This document shows, one piece after another, positions 1 to 8,453 of a stretch of DNA of 32,347 nt. How positions within the stretch are numbered: position 1 is the stretch's first letter; each line of letters opens with the position of its first letter. Source of the stretch: CAZPMO01 sp964587515 (GTDB lineage: Bacteria > Pseudomonadota > Alphaproteobacteria > MPNO01); contig CAZPMO010000036.1 in NCBI GenBank assembly GCA_964587515.1, positions 1 through 32,347 on the forward strand, in the 5' to 3' direction. Made by a program: the position numbers and the translations under genes. The notes under the pieces are model-generated. The model had not been told where the DNA came from. It saw nothing but the letters and a program-made list of their open reading frames with translations, and made no database searches.

Positions 1-2
1 GC

Positions 3-2006
3 ATCATCGAACTGCCGGACGACGCGCCGGTCGGCGCGGCGGCGGCCGCTTTGCTCGGCGTTTCCGATCCGGTGATCGAGATCGGCCTGACCCCCAACCG
101 GCCCGATTGCACGGGCGTGCGCGGCATCGCCCGCGACCTCGCCGCCGCCGGCCTCGGCGCGCTGAAAAGCCTCGATACGGAACCTCTGCCGGGGTCATTC
201 GACAGCCCCATCCAGTGGAAACGCGATCTGGCGGGCGCGGCCGGGGATGCGTGCCCCATGGTGGTCGGGCGCTATTTCCGGGGCGTGACCAACCGCGAGT
301 CGCCGCAATGGCTGCAGGACCGGCTGCTCGCCATCGGGCTCAGGCCGATCTCGGCCCTGGTCGACATCACCAACTATGTCACCTTCGATCTCGCCCGGCC
401 GCTGCATGTGTTCGACGCCGGCGCGGTGGCCGGCGATCTCGTGATGCGGCTGGCGCGGGCGGGCGAAACCATCGGCGCGCTCGACGGGCGCACCTACGAA
501 CTCGACGGCGAAATGACCGTGATCGCCGACGATGACGGCATCCAGGGCATCGCAGGCGTGATGGGCGGCGAAGGCTCGGGCTGCGGCACCGACACTTCCG
601 AGGTGTTCCTCGAGGTCGCGCTGTTCGATCCGGTGCGCACCGCGACCACCGGGCGCAAGCTCAACATTCTGTCCGACGCGCGCTACCGGTTCGAGCGCGG
701 CGTCGATCCCACCTCGGCGCTATGGGGCGCGGAGGTCGCGACCAGACTTATTCTCGAATGCTGCGGCGGCGAAGCCAGCCATCTCTCCATCGCGGGCGAA
801 GAACCCGATTGGGAACGCCGCCAGACATTGCGCGCGTCTCGCATTGCCTCGCTGGGCGGGGTGCATCTGCCGCCCGGTGAGGCGGCCCGCATCCTCGCCG
901 ACCTCGGGTTCGACAACGAAGACGACGGCGAGATCATCCACGCCTCGATCCCGCCGTGGCGGCCCGACATCCACGGCGAGGCCGATCTGGTCGAGGAAGT
1001 ATTGCGCATACACGGCTATGACAACATTCCGTCCATCGCGCTGGAACGCGAAACCGCGGTGGCGCACCCGGCCCTGGATGCCGCCCAGCGCCGCGCCGGA
1101 CGCGTGCGCCGGGCGCTGGCCGCGTGTGGCCTGGTGGAAGCGATCACCTTCTCCTTCATGCATTCCGCCGACGCCGATCTGTTCGGCGGTGTACCGGACG
1201 CGCTCAGGGTCGGCAATCCGATCAGCGCCGATCTCGACGCGATGCGTCCCTCGGCGTTGCCCAATCTGATCTCGGCGGCGTCGCGTAACGCGGCGCGCGG
1301 CACGGGCGACGGCGCGTTGTTCGAAATCGGCCCGCAATATGCCGACGGGACGCCGGACGGCCAAGCGCTGGTTGCCGCCGGGCTGCGCTGGGGCCAGGCC
1401 GCGCCGCGCAACTGGGCCGGGAACGACCGCGCCGTCGATGCCTTCGATGCGAAGGCCGATGTCTTGGCCGCGCTGGACGCCGCCGGCGCGCCGACGGCGT
1501 CAATGCGCACCGACCGCGACGCGCCCGACTGGTACCACCCGGGCCGCTCGGCGGTGTTCGGTTTGGGAAAAACCGTGCTGGCGCGGTTCGGCGAGGTGCA
1601 CCCCGACGTGCTGACGCGCTTCGATCTCAGGGGCCCGGCGGTGGCCTTCGAGGTGCTGCTGGACAACATCCCGCCGGCGCGGACCGGAAAATCACCCGCG
1701 CGGCCACTGCTGGACCTCTCGGTCCTCCAGCCGGTCGAGCGCGATTTCGCCTTCGTGGTCGACGCCGCCGTCGAGGCCGAGACCATATTGCGCGCGGCGC
1801 GCGGCGCCGAGAAAAAGCTGATTGCCGGGGTTGCGCTGTTCGATATCTACGAGGGCAAGGAGATCGGCGAGAACAAGAAATCCGTCGCCATCGCCGTCAC
1901 CCTGCAACCCACCGAGGCGACGCTCACCGACGCCGAAATTGAGGCGGTCGCCGACAAGGTCACGGCGGCTGTCGCCAAGGCGACGGGGGGCGCGTTGAGG
2001 AATTGA
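3..2006 (+). CDS. pheT: Phenylalanyl-tRNA synthetase beta subunit, 5' partial
   Basis: This cytoplasmic subunit of the (alpha-beta)2 phenylalanine-tRNA ligase charges tRNA-Phe and edits misacylated Tyr. The frame is open to the left edge, so about 667 codons are visible of a protein usually near 800 aa; the missing part is the N-terminal start and most of the EMAP/tRNA-binding domain. Visible parts in order: the B1 region ending in TPNRPDC, the B3/B4 editing region (with RPISALVDITNYV and DARYRFERGVDP), the B5 DNA-binding-like domain ending in PPWRPDIHGEADLVEEVLR and GYDNIP, the catalytic-core-like domain, and a C-terminal FDX-ACB anticodon-binding domain (PVERDFAFVVDA to the end). The TTG at 51 is internal, not a start. 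It is followed by an abrupt change to AT-rich DNA. The family call is secure. Confidence 0.97.
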   Translation: MIELPDDAPVGAAAAALLGVSDPVIEIGLTPNRPDCTGVRGIARDLAAAGLGALKSLDTEPLPGSFDSPIQWKRDLAGAAGDACPMVVGRYFRGVTNRESPQWLQDRLLAIGLRPISALVDITNYVTFDLARPLHVFDAGAVAGDLVMRLARAGETIGALDGRTYELDGEMTVIADDDGIQGIAGVMGGEGSGCGTDTSEVFLEVALFDPVRTATTGRKLNILSDARYRFERGVDPTSALWGAEVATRLILECCGGEASHLSIAGEEPDWERRQTLRASRIASLGGVHLPPGEAARILADLGFDNEDDGEIIHASIPPWRPDIHGEADLVEEVLRIHGYDNIPSIALERETAVAHPALDAAQRRAGRVRRALAACGLVEAITFSFMHSADADLFGGVPDALRVGNPISADLDAMRPSALPNLISAASRNAARGTGDGALFEIGPQYADGTPDGQALVAAGLRWGQAAPRNWAGNDRAVDAFDAKADVLAALDAAGAPTASMRTDRDAPDWYHPGRSAVFGLGKTVLARFGEVHPDVLTRFDLRGPAVAFEVLLDNIPPARTGKSPARPLLDLSVLQPVERDFAFVVDAAVEAETILRAARGAEKKLIAGVALFDIYEGKEIGENKKSVAIAVTLQPTEATLTDAEIEAVADKVTAAVAKATGGALRN

Positions 2007-2236
2007 TCACTGCGTCATCATGACACAACAAATAGCGAATAAATTGATATTAATTAGTCAGCTAAATCAATTCCCATTCCGACCTATTCCTCACTAACGA
2101 CATAATTACGTGCTATTATGATTTGGTATAGCGAGTGAACACAATATTTTTCAACCCGATAACAGAAAGATTTGTTAGGATACCAAAGGTAGTATGAGAA
2201 AATGGTGAGATATACCGAGACAATGGGGGGTACTTC

Positions 2237-3250
2237 ATGTTCGTTAAATTTTTGATTTCAAGCGCCATAATGTTCATTTTTGGCTCTCCGTTTTCGATGG
2301 CTGTGGAAGCAGATGAGATCGACCAAATAAAAGAGCGGGGTTATCTTTCTTGCGGCATCGCAAAACAATTACTCCCAAAAGGGAACTTAATATCTACAAA
2401 CCCTTGGCAAAATTTTTATATTGACACATGTCGAGGCGTATCCTCCGCAATATTTGGAAGCCCAGATAGAATAAAAACATATTTTCTAAAGAAAAACTCC
2501 ATGAAAAAAATTAATAAATTCGATATTTTAATGAATTCGTTGGTTGATTTGCCTGATATTAAAAACACTGAATATGTTTTTGCCGGAGCTTTGTTTTTTC
2601 ATGGGCAAACATTTTTATCTTCTAAAAAGCTCGAATTTAAAAATATAAAGAAACTAAATGGAGCCCGTATCTGTGTTTTAAAAAATTCTCGGTCTGAAAC
2701 GAACCTGTATGATTATTTTCAAGAACAAAAAGTGTCATATGTACCAGTGATATTGCCTACCTTTTCTCGTATCATATCCTCGTATCTTTCTGGAGAATGC
2801 GACGTAATGACAGGCGATATTTTATCTCTTGCAAAACTTCGTTCTTCTCTCAAGAATCCGTTGAAACATATTTTTATGTCTAGTTATATATCACGTAGTG
2901 TCGTGGGTCCGTATGTCAAAAAAGAAGATATTAAATTGGTGGGAATTGTAAGATTTACTCTTGATTTTATGGTTTCCGCCGAAGTTTTAGGAATTTCTTC
3001 TCGCAATATTAGATCAATTATTCGTTGGAGCAAGAGAAACGTAAAACAAGCAGGATTTATTGACAATGTCGAAGTGCTTGGAAAAAAAATTGGCCTAAAA
3101 CCGAGCGCCTCATTAGCCATAATAAAATCCGTTGGAAATTATGGGGAAATGTTTGAAAGACATAGCGTAAATTCAAGATTATGGCTTCCGCGGGGCATAA
3201 ATTTCGCTTCCGCAAATGGGGGTGAATTGACTTCTTATTTAACACGTTAG
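2237..3250 (+). CDS. Diverged AapJ-like (family 3) periplasmic amino-acid binding protein, orphan
   Basis: This 337-aa protein has a hydrophobic signal peptide (about residues 1-22) and then collinear similarity to the general L-amino-acid binding protein AapJ. Visible matches are IKERGYLSCGI near residue 31, a CRGVSSAIFGSP segment, LNGARICVL, SGECDVMTGD, VRFTLDFMVSAEVLG, and the C-terminal IKSVGNYGEMFER block. That block is the strongest family signature. The stretch that carries the ligand-binding SRNTTWT-type motif in true AapJ is not recognisable here, so the ligand may differ or binding may be lost. A run of six G lies 7-12 nt before the ATG and can act as ribosome binding site. No aapQMP permease or ATPase genes are in the window, so it is an orphan. 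The gene is very AT-rich (one 60-bp line is only 12 G+C), unlike pheT and lepA, which suggests horizontal acquisition. Confidence 0.8.
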   Translation: MFVKFLISSAIMFIFGSPFSMAVEADEIDQIKERGYLSCGIAKQLLPKGNLISTNPWQNFYIDTCRGVSSAIFGSPDRIKTYFLKKNSMKKINKFDILMNSLVDLPDIKNTEYVFAGALFFHGQTFLSSKKLEFKNIKKLNGARICVLKNSRSETNLYDYFQEQKVSYVPVILPTFSRIISSYLSGECDVMTGDILSLAKLRSSLKNPLKHIFMSSYISRSVVGPYVKKEDIKLVGIVRFTLDFMVSAEVLGISSRNIRSIIRWSKRNVKQAGFIDNVEVLGKKIGLKPSASLAIIKSVGNYGEMFERHSVNSRLWLPRGINFASANGGELTSYLTR

Positions 3251-3540
3251 ATGTCGGTGATCTTTTCCGCCGTTCATTTTGGGCATCCCATAACTATTCA
3301 GAACAGAAAAAATTCTGATCAATTTGAACAATGCTCGACTACAATTTTTGGTAGGTTGTTGATTCTAGATCGATGAAGGCGTCGGACGAGGATGAAAATG
3401 CACGACGTAGAATATTTTGTGGACCGACCTCGCCAGCAAAAAACAATTATGTGGCCGAGTCATTCGATCAATACTGAGAAAATCATAATCCCAAAATTTT
3501 ATAAGAGGGAGTTTCAAGCTTTAGGAGGAGTTTCGGGCTC
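3251..3540 (+). other. AT-rich intergenic stretch, no supported gene
   Basis: This 290-bp stretch lies between the AapJ-like gene and the pentapeptide-repeat gene. A 58-codon open frame (ATG 3392 to TAA 3568) crosses it and overlaps the next gene, but its sequence is not recognisable and I do not call it. A good ribosome binding site, AGGAGGAG at 3523-3530, lies 10 nt before the TTG at 3541 and decides the start of the next gene. Confidence 0.4.
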
Positions 3541-4588
3541 TTGTCTGCCGACAATGAATCAGCAATAAATTGCATGTCTATTCGTGCCTTTGCAATGATC
3601 TTGATTGCAATAATTGGAATACCTTCTCAGGCCCATAGCTTAGATTGTGGTCCACATAGCAGCAGGGTACCTACTCTAAGTGAATTCACAGAAAGTGTTA
3701 CGAAGCACGTTAAATGGTTAAAAAATTATTCTGGGGATTTAAATTCATCTGCTGCCAAAGAAGACCCAGAACGAGCAGATTTTCGGTGCGCTGACTTAAG
3801 ACATTTGCCGATTAATTCGTACGATTTAAGCGGCGCAAACCTTCACAACGTAAATTTAGCAGGAGCAAAAATTCCTCGAAGTCGGCTCAGTTAAAGTGAT
3901 TTATGAGCCAAAGTTAAAATCACAGCCCCATTTTGGCGAAATTAGAGAGGCTGAAAACATCGAGTATCTAATATATCGCGAAAATCCAGATGGGCTGTAT
4001 GCGTTAAAAAAGGAATTTTTTAATAATGGTAGAAGAGATTTAGAGAGAAAGATCACATTTGCTATTGAAAAATCGAATACAAATATAAAATTAAAGTCGA
4101 ATAACTTATTTAAATTAATTGAAGGAGGAATGAGATTTTTCTTTTTCGGCATTACAAGCGACTATGGTATGAGGTACTGGAGACCAATAAATATTATTTT
4201 ATTGATTATAGTAATAGGAATGATTCCATATAGTTTTGCGGTTCGGGGATTTGGAAACGCCCAAGTCTGGCATGATTCAGTTGAATCGGTGGCCGGTATT
4301 AGAAATTTGAGCGGTAGAACCCCAAGATTGGTAACAGTTAAAAAATCTGGTAAATTTTTGCGGCCTATTGAATATATTTTTAGGTCTTTACAAATCTGTG
4401 TTTATTCATCATTTCATTTCGGTTGGGGTGATGTTAACATTAGCAATTGGTTGACGCGCATACAATTTAGTGATTATGGAGTGCGGCTGGAAGGTTGGCC
4501 CAGGACAGTTGCTGGCGTTCAATCAATCACCTGTTTGTATTTGCTTGTGCTTTGGGGTTTGGCATATTTTGGTAGACCCTTTGGCTAA
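3541..4588 (+). pseudogene. Pentapeptide-repeat membrane protein, split by a frame break at about 3892
   Basis: Two adjacent frames look like one gene. Frame one (3541-3894, 117 aa) starts at TTG 3541 behind AGGAGGAG, or at ATG 3574. It has a signal-like helix (AMILIAIIGIPSQAHS) and ends in a short pentapeptide run: ADFRC, ADLRH, YDLSG, ANLHN, VNLAG, AKIPR. Frame two (3896-4588, 230 aa) starts one base after that stop, with no nearby ribosome site. It is the usual C-terminal part of Gram-negative pentapeptide-repeat membrane proteins: a linker beginning YEPK, a helical LKKEFFNNGRRDLERKITFAI segment, one membrane helix near NIILLIIVIGMIPYSF, a re-entrant-like HFGWGDVNISNW segment, and a last helix ending in YFGRPFG. 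Joining needs a +1 shift near AGTTAAA. It may be a pseudogene, a sequencing error or a programmed shift; the first two are likelier. Function is unknown. It is AT-rich like the gene before it. Confidence 0.7.
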
Positions 4589-4849
4589 TCACTTTGTGCG
4601 AGCTTCTGATTTTACCCGCTGGAGAGCAGGGTGGTTGGGAGATCGACACTGATTCATGTTCCTTCTTCAAAAGTGTGGGGACAACTTGGTGGTCTGAGCA
4701 TTCCACCTATCGCCGACGAATTCGATACGTGAATTCCATTTTGGCGCGTATCGCATTTTCGAAATCACCGTTCAAAGTCGACTAAGTGCCACCTTGCACC
4801 CCGTCTCCCGCCTCCCCATCTCCCTGACAACGCTGTATAACTCCCGCAC

Positions 4850-6661
4850 ATGACCGAACTCGCCCGTATCCGCAACTTCGCGATCATCGCCCATATCGAC
4901 CACGGCAAGTCGACGCTGGCCGACCGGCTGATTCTTGCCTGCGGCGGCATCGAGGAGCGCGAGTTCCGCGACCAGATGCTCGATTCCATGGAGCTTGAGC
5001 GCGAGCGCGGCATCACCATCAAGGCGCAGACGGTTCGGCTTATCTATAAGGCCAAGGACGGCGAGACCTATCAGCTCAACCTGATGGACACGCCCGGCCA
5101 CGTCGATTTCACCTACGAGGTCTCGCGCTCGCTGGCGGCGTGCGAGGGCTCGCTGCTGGTGGTCGACGCCTCCCAGGGCGTCGAGGCGCAGACCCTGGCG
5201 AACGCCTATCTCGCGATCAACAACGATCACGAGATCATCCCGGTGCTCAATAAGATCGATCTGCCGGCCGCCGAACCCGAGCGCATCCGCCAGCAGATCG
5301 AGGATGTGGTGGGGCTCGACGCCGCCGATGCAATCTTGGTCTCGGCCAAGACGGGCGAAGGCATCACCGATGTTCTGGAGGCCCTGGTGACGCGCCTCAC
5401 GCCGCCCGAAGGCACGCGGGGCGCGCCCCTGAAGGCGATGCTGGTCGATAGCTGGTACGATTCCTATCTCGGCGTCATGATCCTGGTGCGCGTCCATGAC
5501 GGGGTGCTGCGCACGGGCATGAAGCTGAAGATGATGGGGACCGGCGCGGTTCACCAGATCGACATGGTGGGCGTGTTCACGCCCAAACGCGAGACGGTGG
5601 ATGAGCTTGGTCCCGGCGAGGTGGGTTTCATCACCGCCTCGATCAAACATGTCGCGGAAACCCAGGTCGGCGATACGCTGACCGAGGAAAAGAACGCCTG
5701 CGCCGAGGCCTTGCCCGGTTTCCACCCCAGCGTACCGGTGGTGTTCTGCGGATTGTTCCCGGTGGATTCGGCGAATTTCGAGGATCTGCGCGAATCTCTC
5801 GCGAAGCTGCGCCTCAATGATGCGAGTTTTCATTACGAAGCCGAAACATCCGCCGCGCTGGGTTTCGGCTTCCGCTGCGGCTTCCTCGGGCTGCTGCATC
5901 TTGAGATCATCCAGGAACGTCTCAGCCGCGAGTTCGACCTCGATCTGGTGACCACCGCGCCGTCGGTTATTTATCGCATCCACCTGAACGACGGATCGAT
6001 GAAGGAACTGCACAACCCGGCCGACATGCCGGATCCGGTGCGCATCAAGAACATCGAGGAGCCGTGGATCAAGGCGACCATCCTGGTGCCCGACGATTAT
6101 CTCGGCGGCGTTCTTGCGCTGTGCGAGGAGCGGCGCGGCATCCAGCTCGAGCTGACCTATGCCGGCAACCGCGCGCTGGTGGCCTATCGCCTGCCGCTCA
6201 ACGAGGTGGTGTTCGATTTCTACGACCGGCTGAAATCGGTGACCCGGGGCTATGCCAGCTTCGATTACCAGCTCGACGGCTATGAGGACGGCGAACTGGT
6301 GAAGCTCGGCATCATGGTCAACGGCGAGTCGGTGGATGCGCTCTCCATGGTGGTCCATCGCGACCGCGCCGAAAGCCGCGGCCGCGCGATCTGCGTGAAG
6401 CTGAAGGATCTGATCCCGCGCCAGCTATTCAAGGTGCCGCTGCAAGCGGCCATCGGCGGCAAGGTGGTGGCGCGCGAGACCATCAGCGCCATGCGCAAGG
6501 ACGTGACCGCCAAATGCTATGGCGGCGACGTGACGCGCAAGAAGAAGCTTCTGGAAAAACAGAAGGCGGGCAAGAAGAAAATGCGCCAGTTCGGCGAAGT
6601 CGAAATCCCGCAATCGGCCTTCATCCAGGCGCTGAAAATCAGCGACGAAGACCGCCGCTGA
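4850..6661 (+). CDS. lepA: Elongation factor 4 (back-translocating GTPase LepA)
   Basis: This ribosome-associated translational GTPase acts on stalled or mistranslocated ribosomes and in 30S assembly. The length (603 aa) is typical. Motifs in order: G1 AHIDHGKST (about residues 13-21), G2 in RGITIKAQT, G3 DTPGHVDF, G4 NKIDLP, then domain II (VLRTGMKLKMM), domain III (GFGFRCGFLGLLHLEI), domain V, and the LepA-specific C-terminal domain rich in K (RKKKLLEKQKAGKKKM). The ATG at 4850 is placed exactly as the family expects. There is no obvious Shine-Dalgarno before it. A TATAAC at 4836-4841 could be a -10 box that would give a nearly leaderless mRNA (inference). The gene marks the return to high-GC DNA after the AT-rich island. 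Confidence 0.98.
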   Translation: MTELARIRNFAIIAHIDHGKSTLADRLILACGGIEEREFRDQMLDSMELERERGITIKAQTVRLIYKAKDGETYQLNLMDTPGHVDFTYEVSRSLAACEGSLLVVDASQGVEAQTLANAYLAINNDHEIIPVLNKIDLPAAEPERIRQQIEDVVGLDAADAILVSAKTGEGITDVLEALVTRLTPPEGTRGAPLKAMLVDSWYDSYLGVMILVRVHDGVLRTGMKLKMMGTGAVHQIDMVGVFTPKRETVDELGPGEVGFITASIKHVAETQVGDTLTEEKNACAEALPGFHPSVPVVFCGLFPVDSANFEDLRESLAKLRLNDASFHYEAETSAALGFGFRCGFLGLLHLEIIQERLSREFDLDLVTTAPSVIYRIHLNDGSMKELHNPADMPDPVRIKNIEEPWIKATILVPDDYLGGVLALCEERRGIQLELTYAGNRALVAYRLPLNEVVFDFYDRLKSVTRGYASFDYQLDGYEDGELVKLGIMVNGESVDALSMVVHRDRAESRGRAICVKLKDLIPRQLFKVPLQAAIGGKVVARETISAMRKDVTAKCYGGDVTRKKKLLEKQKAGKKKMRQFGEVEIPQSAFIQALKISDEDRR

Positions 6662-6673
6662 ACGGGCCGAATC

Positions 6674-6985
6674 CTACTCCCTGATTCCATAGCGTTCGCG
6701 ACGCCGGCGCGCCGCCCAGGCGATCACGAGACCGGGAACGCCCATCACCAGCCACGCCGGCCACAGCAATATGGTCGCGATCACCGCGTCCCACAGCCAC
6801 GGCGAAATATAGCGCTGGACCACGGCCTGGACGAGATTGAGGCTGGCGCGGTGGATGATGTACCAAAGTTCGCCAAAGGCGAACGGCCGATATCCGCCGC
6901 CCGAGATCGATGCGATCACCTCGTGTCCCGCCGCCGCGATGGCGAGCGCGATCAAGATCCACCCGATCCAGCGAAAGACGATCAT
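6674..6985 (-). CDS. Small inner-membrane protein of unknown function
   Basis: This 103-aa protein is read from ATG 6985. Longer upstream starts in the same frame run into the inverted-repeat element at 7050 and are unlikely. It has an N-terminal membrane helix (MIVFRWIGWILIALAIAAAG), a middle segment GELWYIIHRASLNLVQAVVQ, and a second helix (IATILLWPAWLVMGVPGLVIAWA) followed by a strongly basic tail (RRRRERYG) that favours a cytoplasmic C-terminus. It faces lepA tail to tail with a 12-bp gap. Small two-helix proteins of this pattern are common beside housekeeping genes in alphaproteobacteria, but I know no assigned function. Confidence 0.6.
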   Translation of the reverse strand: MIVFRWIGWILIALAIAAAGHEVIASISGGGYRPFAFGELWYIIHRASLNLVQAVVQRYISPWLWDAVIATILLWPAWLVMGVPGLVIAWAARRRRERYGIRE

Positions 6986-7049
6986 CGTCCGCCCCCAGCA
7001 ACTCCAGAATAGGGATAGTCTAGCCGACTCGGTTCGAACAGAGAACGCC

Positions 7050-7315
7050 CTAGAACATGATCCAACCAAATAGGATCATTTGATGGAGGCAAATCGGCTT
7101 CTCGGGCAGGCGCGGCGCGTAGCGCGATGCGGTGCATCGGGCAAGCGTCGCAACGCACCCGAGAAACCGATTTGCCCACCGAAGGCCGGATTAGTCCGAC
7201 CCGTGGCGTCGTTGCGCGTCTTTGCCGATGCGCCGCATCGCCATGCGAAGCGCGCCTAACCACGGGGCGGACTAATCTCGGTCAAATGATCCTATTTGGC
7301 TGGATCATGTTCTAG
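7050..7315. mobile_element. MITE-like structured element with 34-bp terminal inverted repeats
   Basis: The left end (7050-7083) and right end (7282-7315) are inverted copies of a 34-bp sequence with a single mismatch; both begin CTAGAACATGATCC at the outer edge. Two more hairpins sit inside: 7088-7106 pairs with 7158-7176 (18 of 19), and 7186-7206 pairs with 7260-7281 (one gap, one mismatch). No transposase or credible frame lies within. CTAG at each outer edge resembles the CTAG/TA target reported for IS630-family elements, so a non-autonomous IS630-type MITE is the best guess (inference). The right edge overlaps the stop codon of the mgtC-like gene. I see no second copy in this window. Confidence 0.8.
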
Positions 7316-8010
7316 TCGCCCGTCGGGGAGATCGAGAATTCGAGCAGGTTGTCCATTTCCCGCAGGGACTGGGCCAGCCGTTCGGCGTTCTTCTTGCGGT
7401 CGGTCATGATCACGGTGCGGTACTCGAAGACCTCGCCGTTGCGGCTCACGGCATAGCTCATGCCGGCGACCTGGAACCCATGCGCCCGCAGGATCTCGCG
7501 AAGCTCGGGCTCGGACGGCGTTTCCCCGCGCGGAAATCGCATCACATAGTGGGCATAGAACTGGGTTGGGATCAGCGCTTCGAGATGACGGAACAGGGCG
7601 AGAATGCCCAGCGTCACGAAGGTCGCCAGCGCCGCCGGATAATAAAAGCCGATACCATAAAGAATGCCGAGCGAGGCGGTCATCCAGATCGACGCGGCCG
7701 TGGTCAGGCCGCGCACCGTCACCCCTTCCTTGAAGATCACGCCGGCGCCCAGGAAACCGATGCCGGTCATGATGCCTTGCGCCATGCGGGTCGGGTCGGT
7801 GCGGATCGTCTCAAGCGGGGCGCTGCCGAGCCACTGCCATTGATAGGACGTCACCAGCATCAGGATCGCCGATGCCGTGCAGACCAGCGCATGGGTGCGA
7901 AACCCGGCCGGGCGGCCATGATAGGTGCGTTCAAGCCCGATGAGGCTGCCCGCCAGGCAGGCGGAACCGATACTGAGGGCGATTTCGGCGTATTCCTGAG
8001 CCATGACCAA
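7312..8010 (-). CDS. MgtC/SapB-family inner-membrane protein
   Basis: The 232-aa protein has the MgtC/SapB membrane domain: SACLAGSLIGLER, a GFRTHALVC segment, the family core GIMTGIGFLGAGVIF, and LTTAASIWMTASLGILYG, giving about four to five membrane helices in the first 150 residues. A C-terminal ACT-like cytoplasmic region follows (about 150-232). Family members are tied to growth in low Mg2+ and, in pathogens, to survival in macrophages; MgtC itself inhibits F-type ATP synthase. Most environmental homologues are uncharacterised, so I give no gene symbol. ATG 8010 or ATG 8004 could be the start. Its TAG stop (7312-7314) lies inside the end of the inverted-repeat element, so the last residues may have been altered by that insertion. 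Confidence 0.9.
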   Translation of the reverse strand: MVMAQEYAEIALSIGSACLAGSLIGLERTYHGRPAGFRTHALVCTASAILMLVTSYQWQWLGSAPLETIRTDPTRMAQGIMTGIGFLGAGVIFKEGVTVRGLTTAASIWMTASLGILYGIGFYYPAALATFVTLGILALFRHLEALIPTQFYAHYVMRFPRGETPSEPELREILRAHGFQVAGMSYAVSRNGEVFEYRTVIMTDRKKNAERLAQSLREMDNLLEFSISPTGD

Positions 8011-8082
8011 TCCACAGGGAGTCCGACGCCAATGTTGTTGGCGTTGCGTTAAGGAAGGCCAAAGACAGTCGTTTTTCGCGGA

Positions 8083-8241
8083 TTAGCGGTCCCGGCTGGA
8101 CTCCTGGTCGGCGTCGCGGCGTTTATCCCGTTTGATCCGTTCGGCGCGTTTCATCATGGTGTGCGCGCCGATGACCACGGTCGCCAGCAGGGTCGCCAGC
8201 GTCAGAAATTCGACAATCAGCATGAACGTGGGATAGGACAT
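8083..8241 (-). CDS. 52-aa single-helix membrane protein, hypothetical
   Basis: This short frame begins at ATG 8241 and ends at TAA 8083. It encodes MSYPTFMLIVEFLT, continuing as one hydrophobic helix (about residues 6-26), then a highly charged basic tail (KRAERIKRDKRRDADQ) and an SSRDR end. One helix with a positive-inside tail is a typical small membrane protein layout and is unlikely by chance in high-GC DNA. It lies 72 bp upstream of mgtC on the same strand and could share its transcript. No strong ribosome binding site is visible. No family recognised. Confidence 0.5.
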   Translation of the reverse strand: MSYPTFMLIVEFLTLATLLATVVIGAHTMMKRAERIKRDKRRDADQESSRDR

Positions 8242-8453
8242 TGCCGTCTAACCTGTCTGCTTCGGCCCGCGCGTCGCGTCGCCGATTCCTTTTGCTGGCG
8301 TTTGCGCCTCTTCACGGAAATGTCATGCAAGAACCATGCCAGTTTTGCTGAATCCCGTTGTTTCAATAGGTTAACGCGCCGCGGGCGACGCGCGCCGCGA
8401 CCAGTTGTAAAATCCACCGACACCTGTTTCGGCGCACAGGGGCGGGCGGGTTG

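Noticed and set aside
3392..3568. 58-codon open frame in the AT-rich gap before the pentapeptide gene
   Set aside because: It overlaps the ribosome site and start of the next gene, and its sequence shows no recognisable domain or signal.
4594..4785. 63-aa frame after the pentapeptide gene
   Set aside because: No ribosome site, no motif, and it spans the composition boundary before lepA.
4772..6358. Long open frame antisense to lepA (528 aa)
   Set aside because: A His-, Arg- and Asp-rich shadow typical of the reverse strand of high-GC coding DNA; lepA itself is certain.
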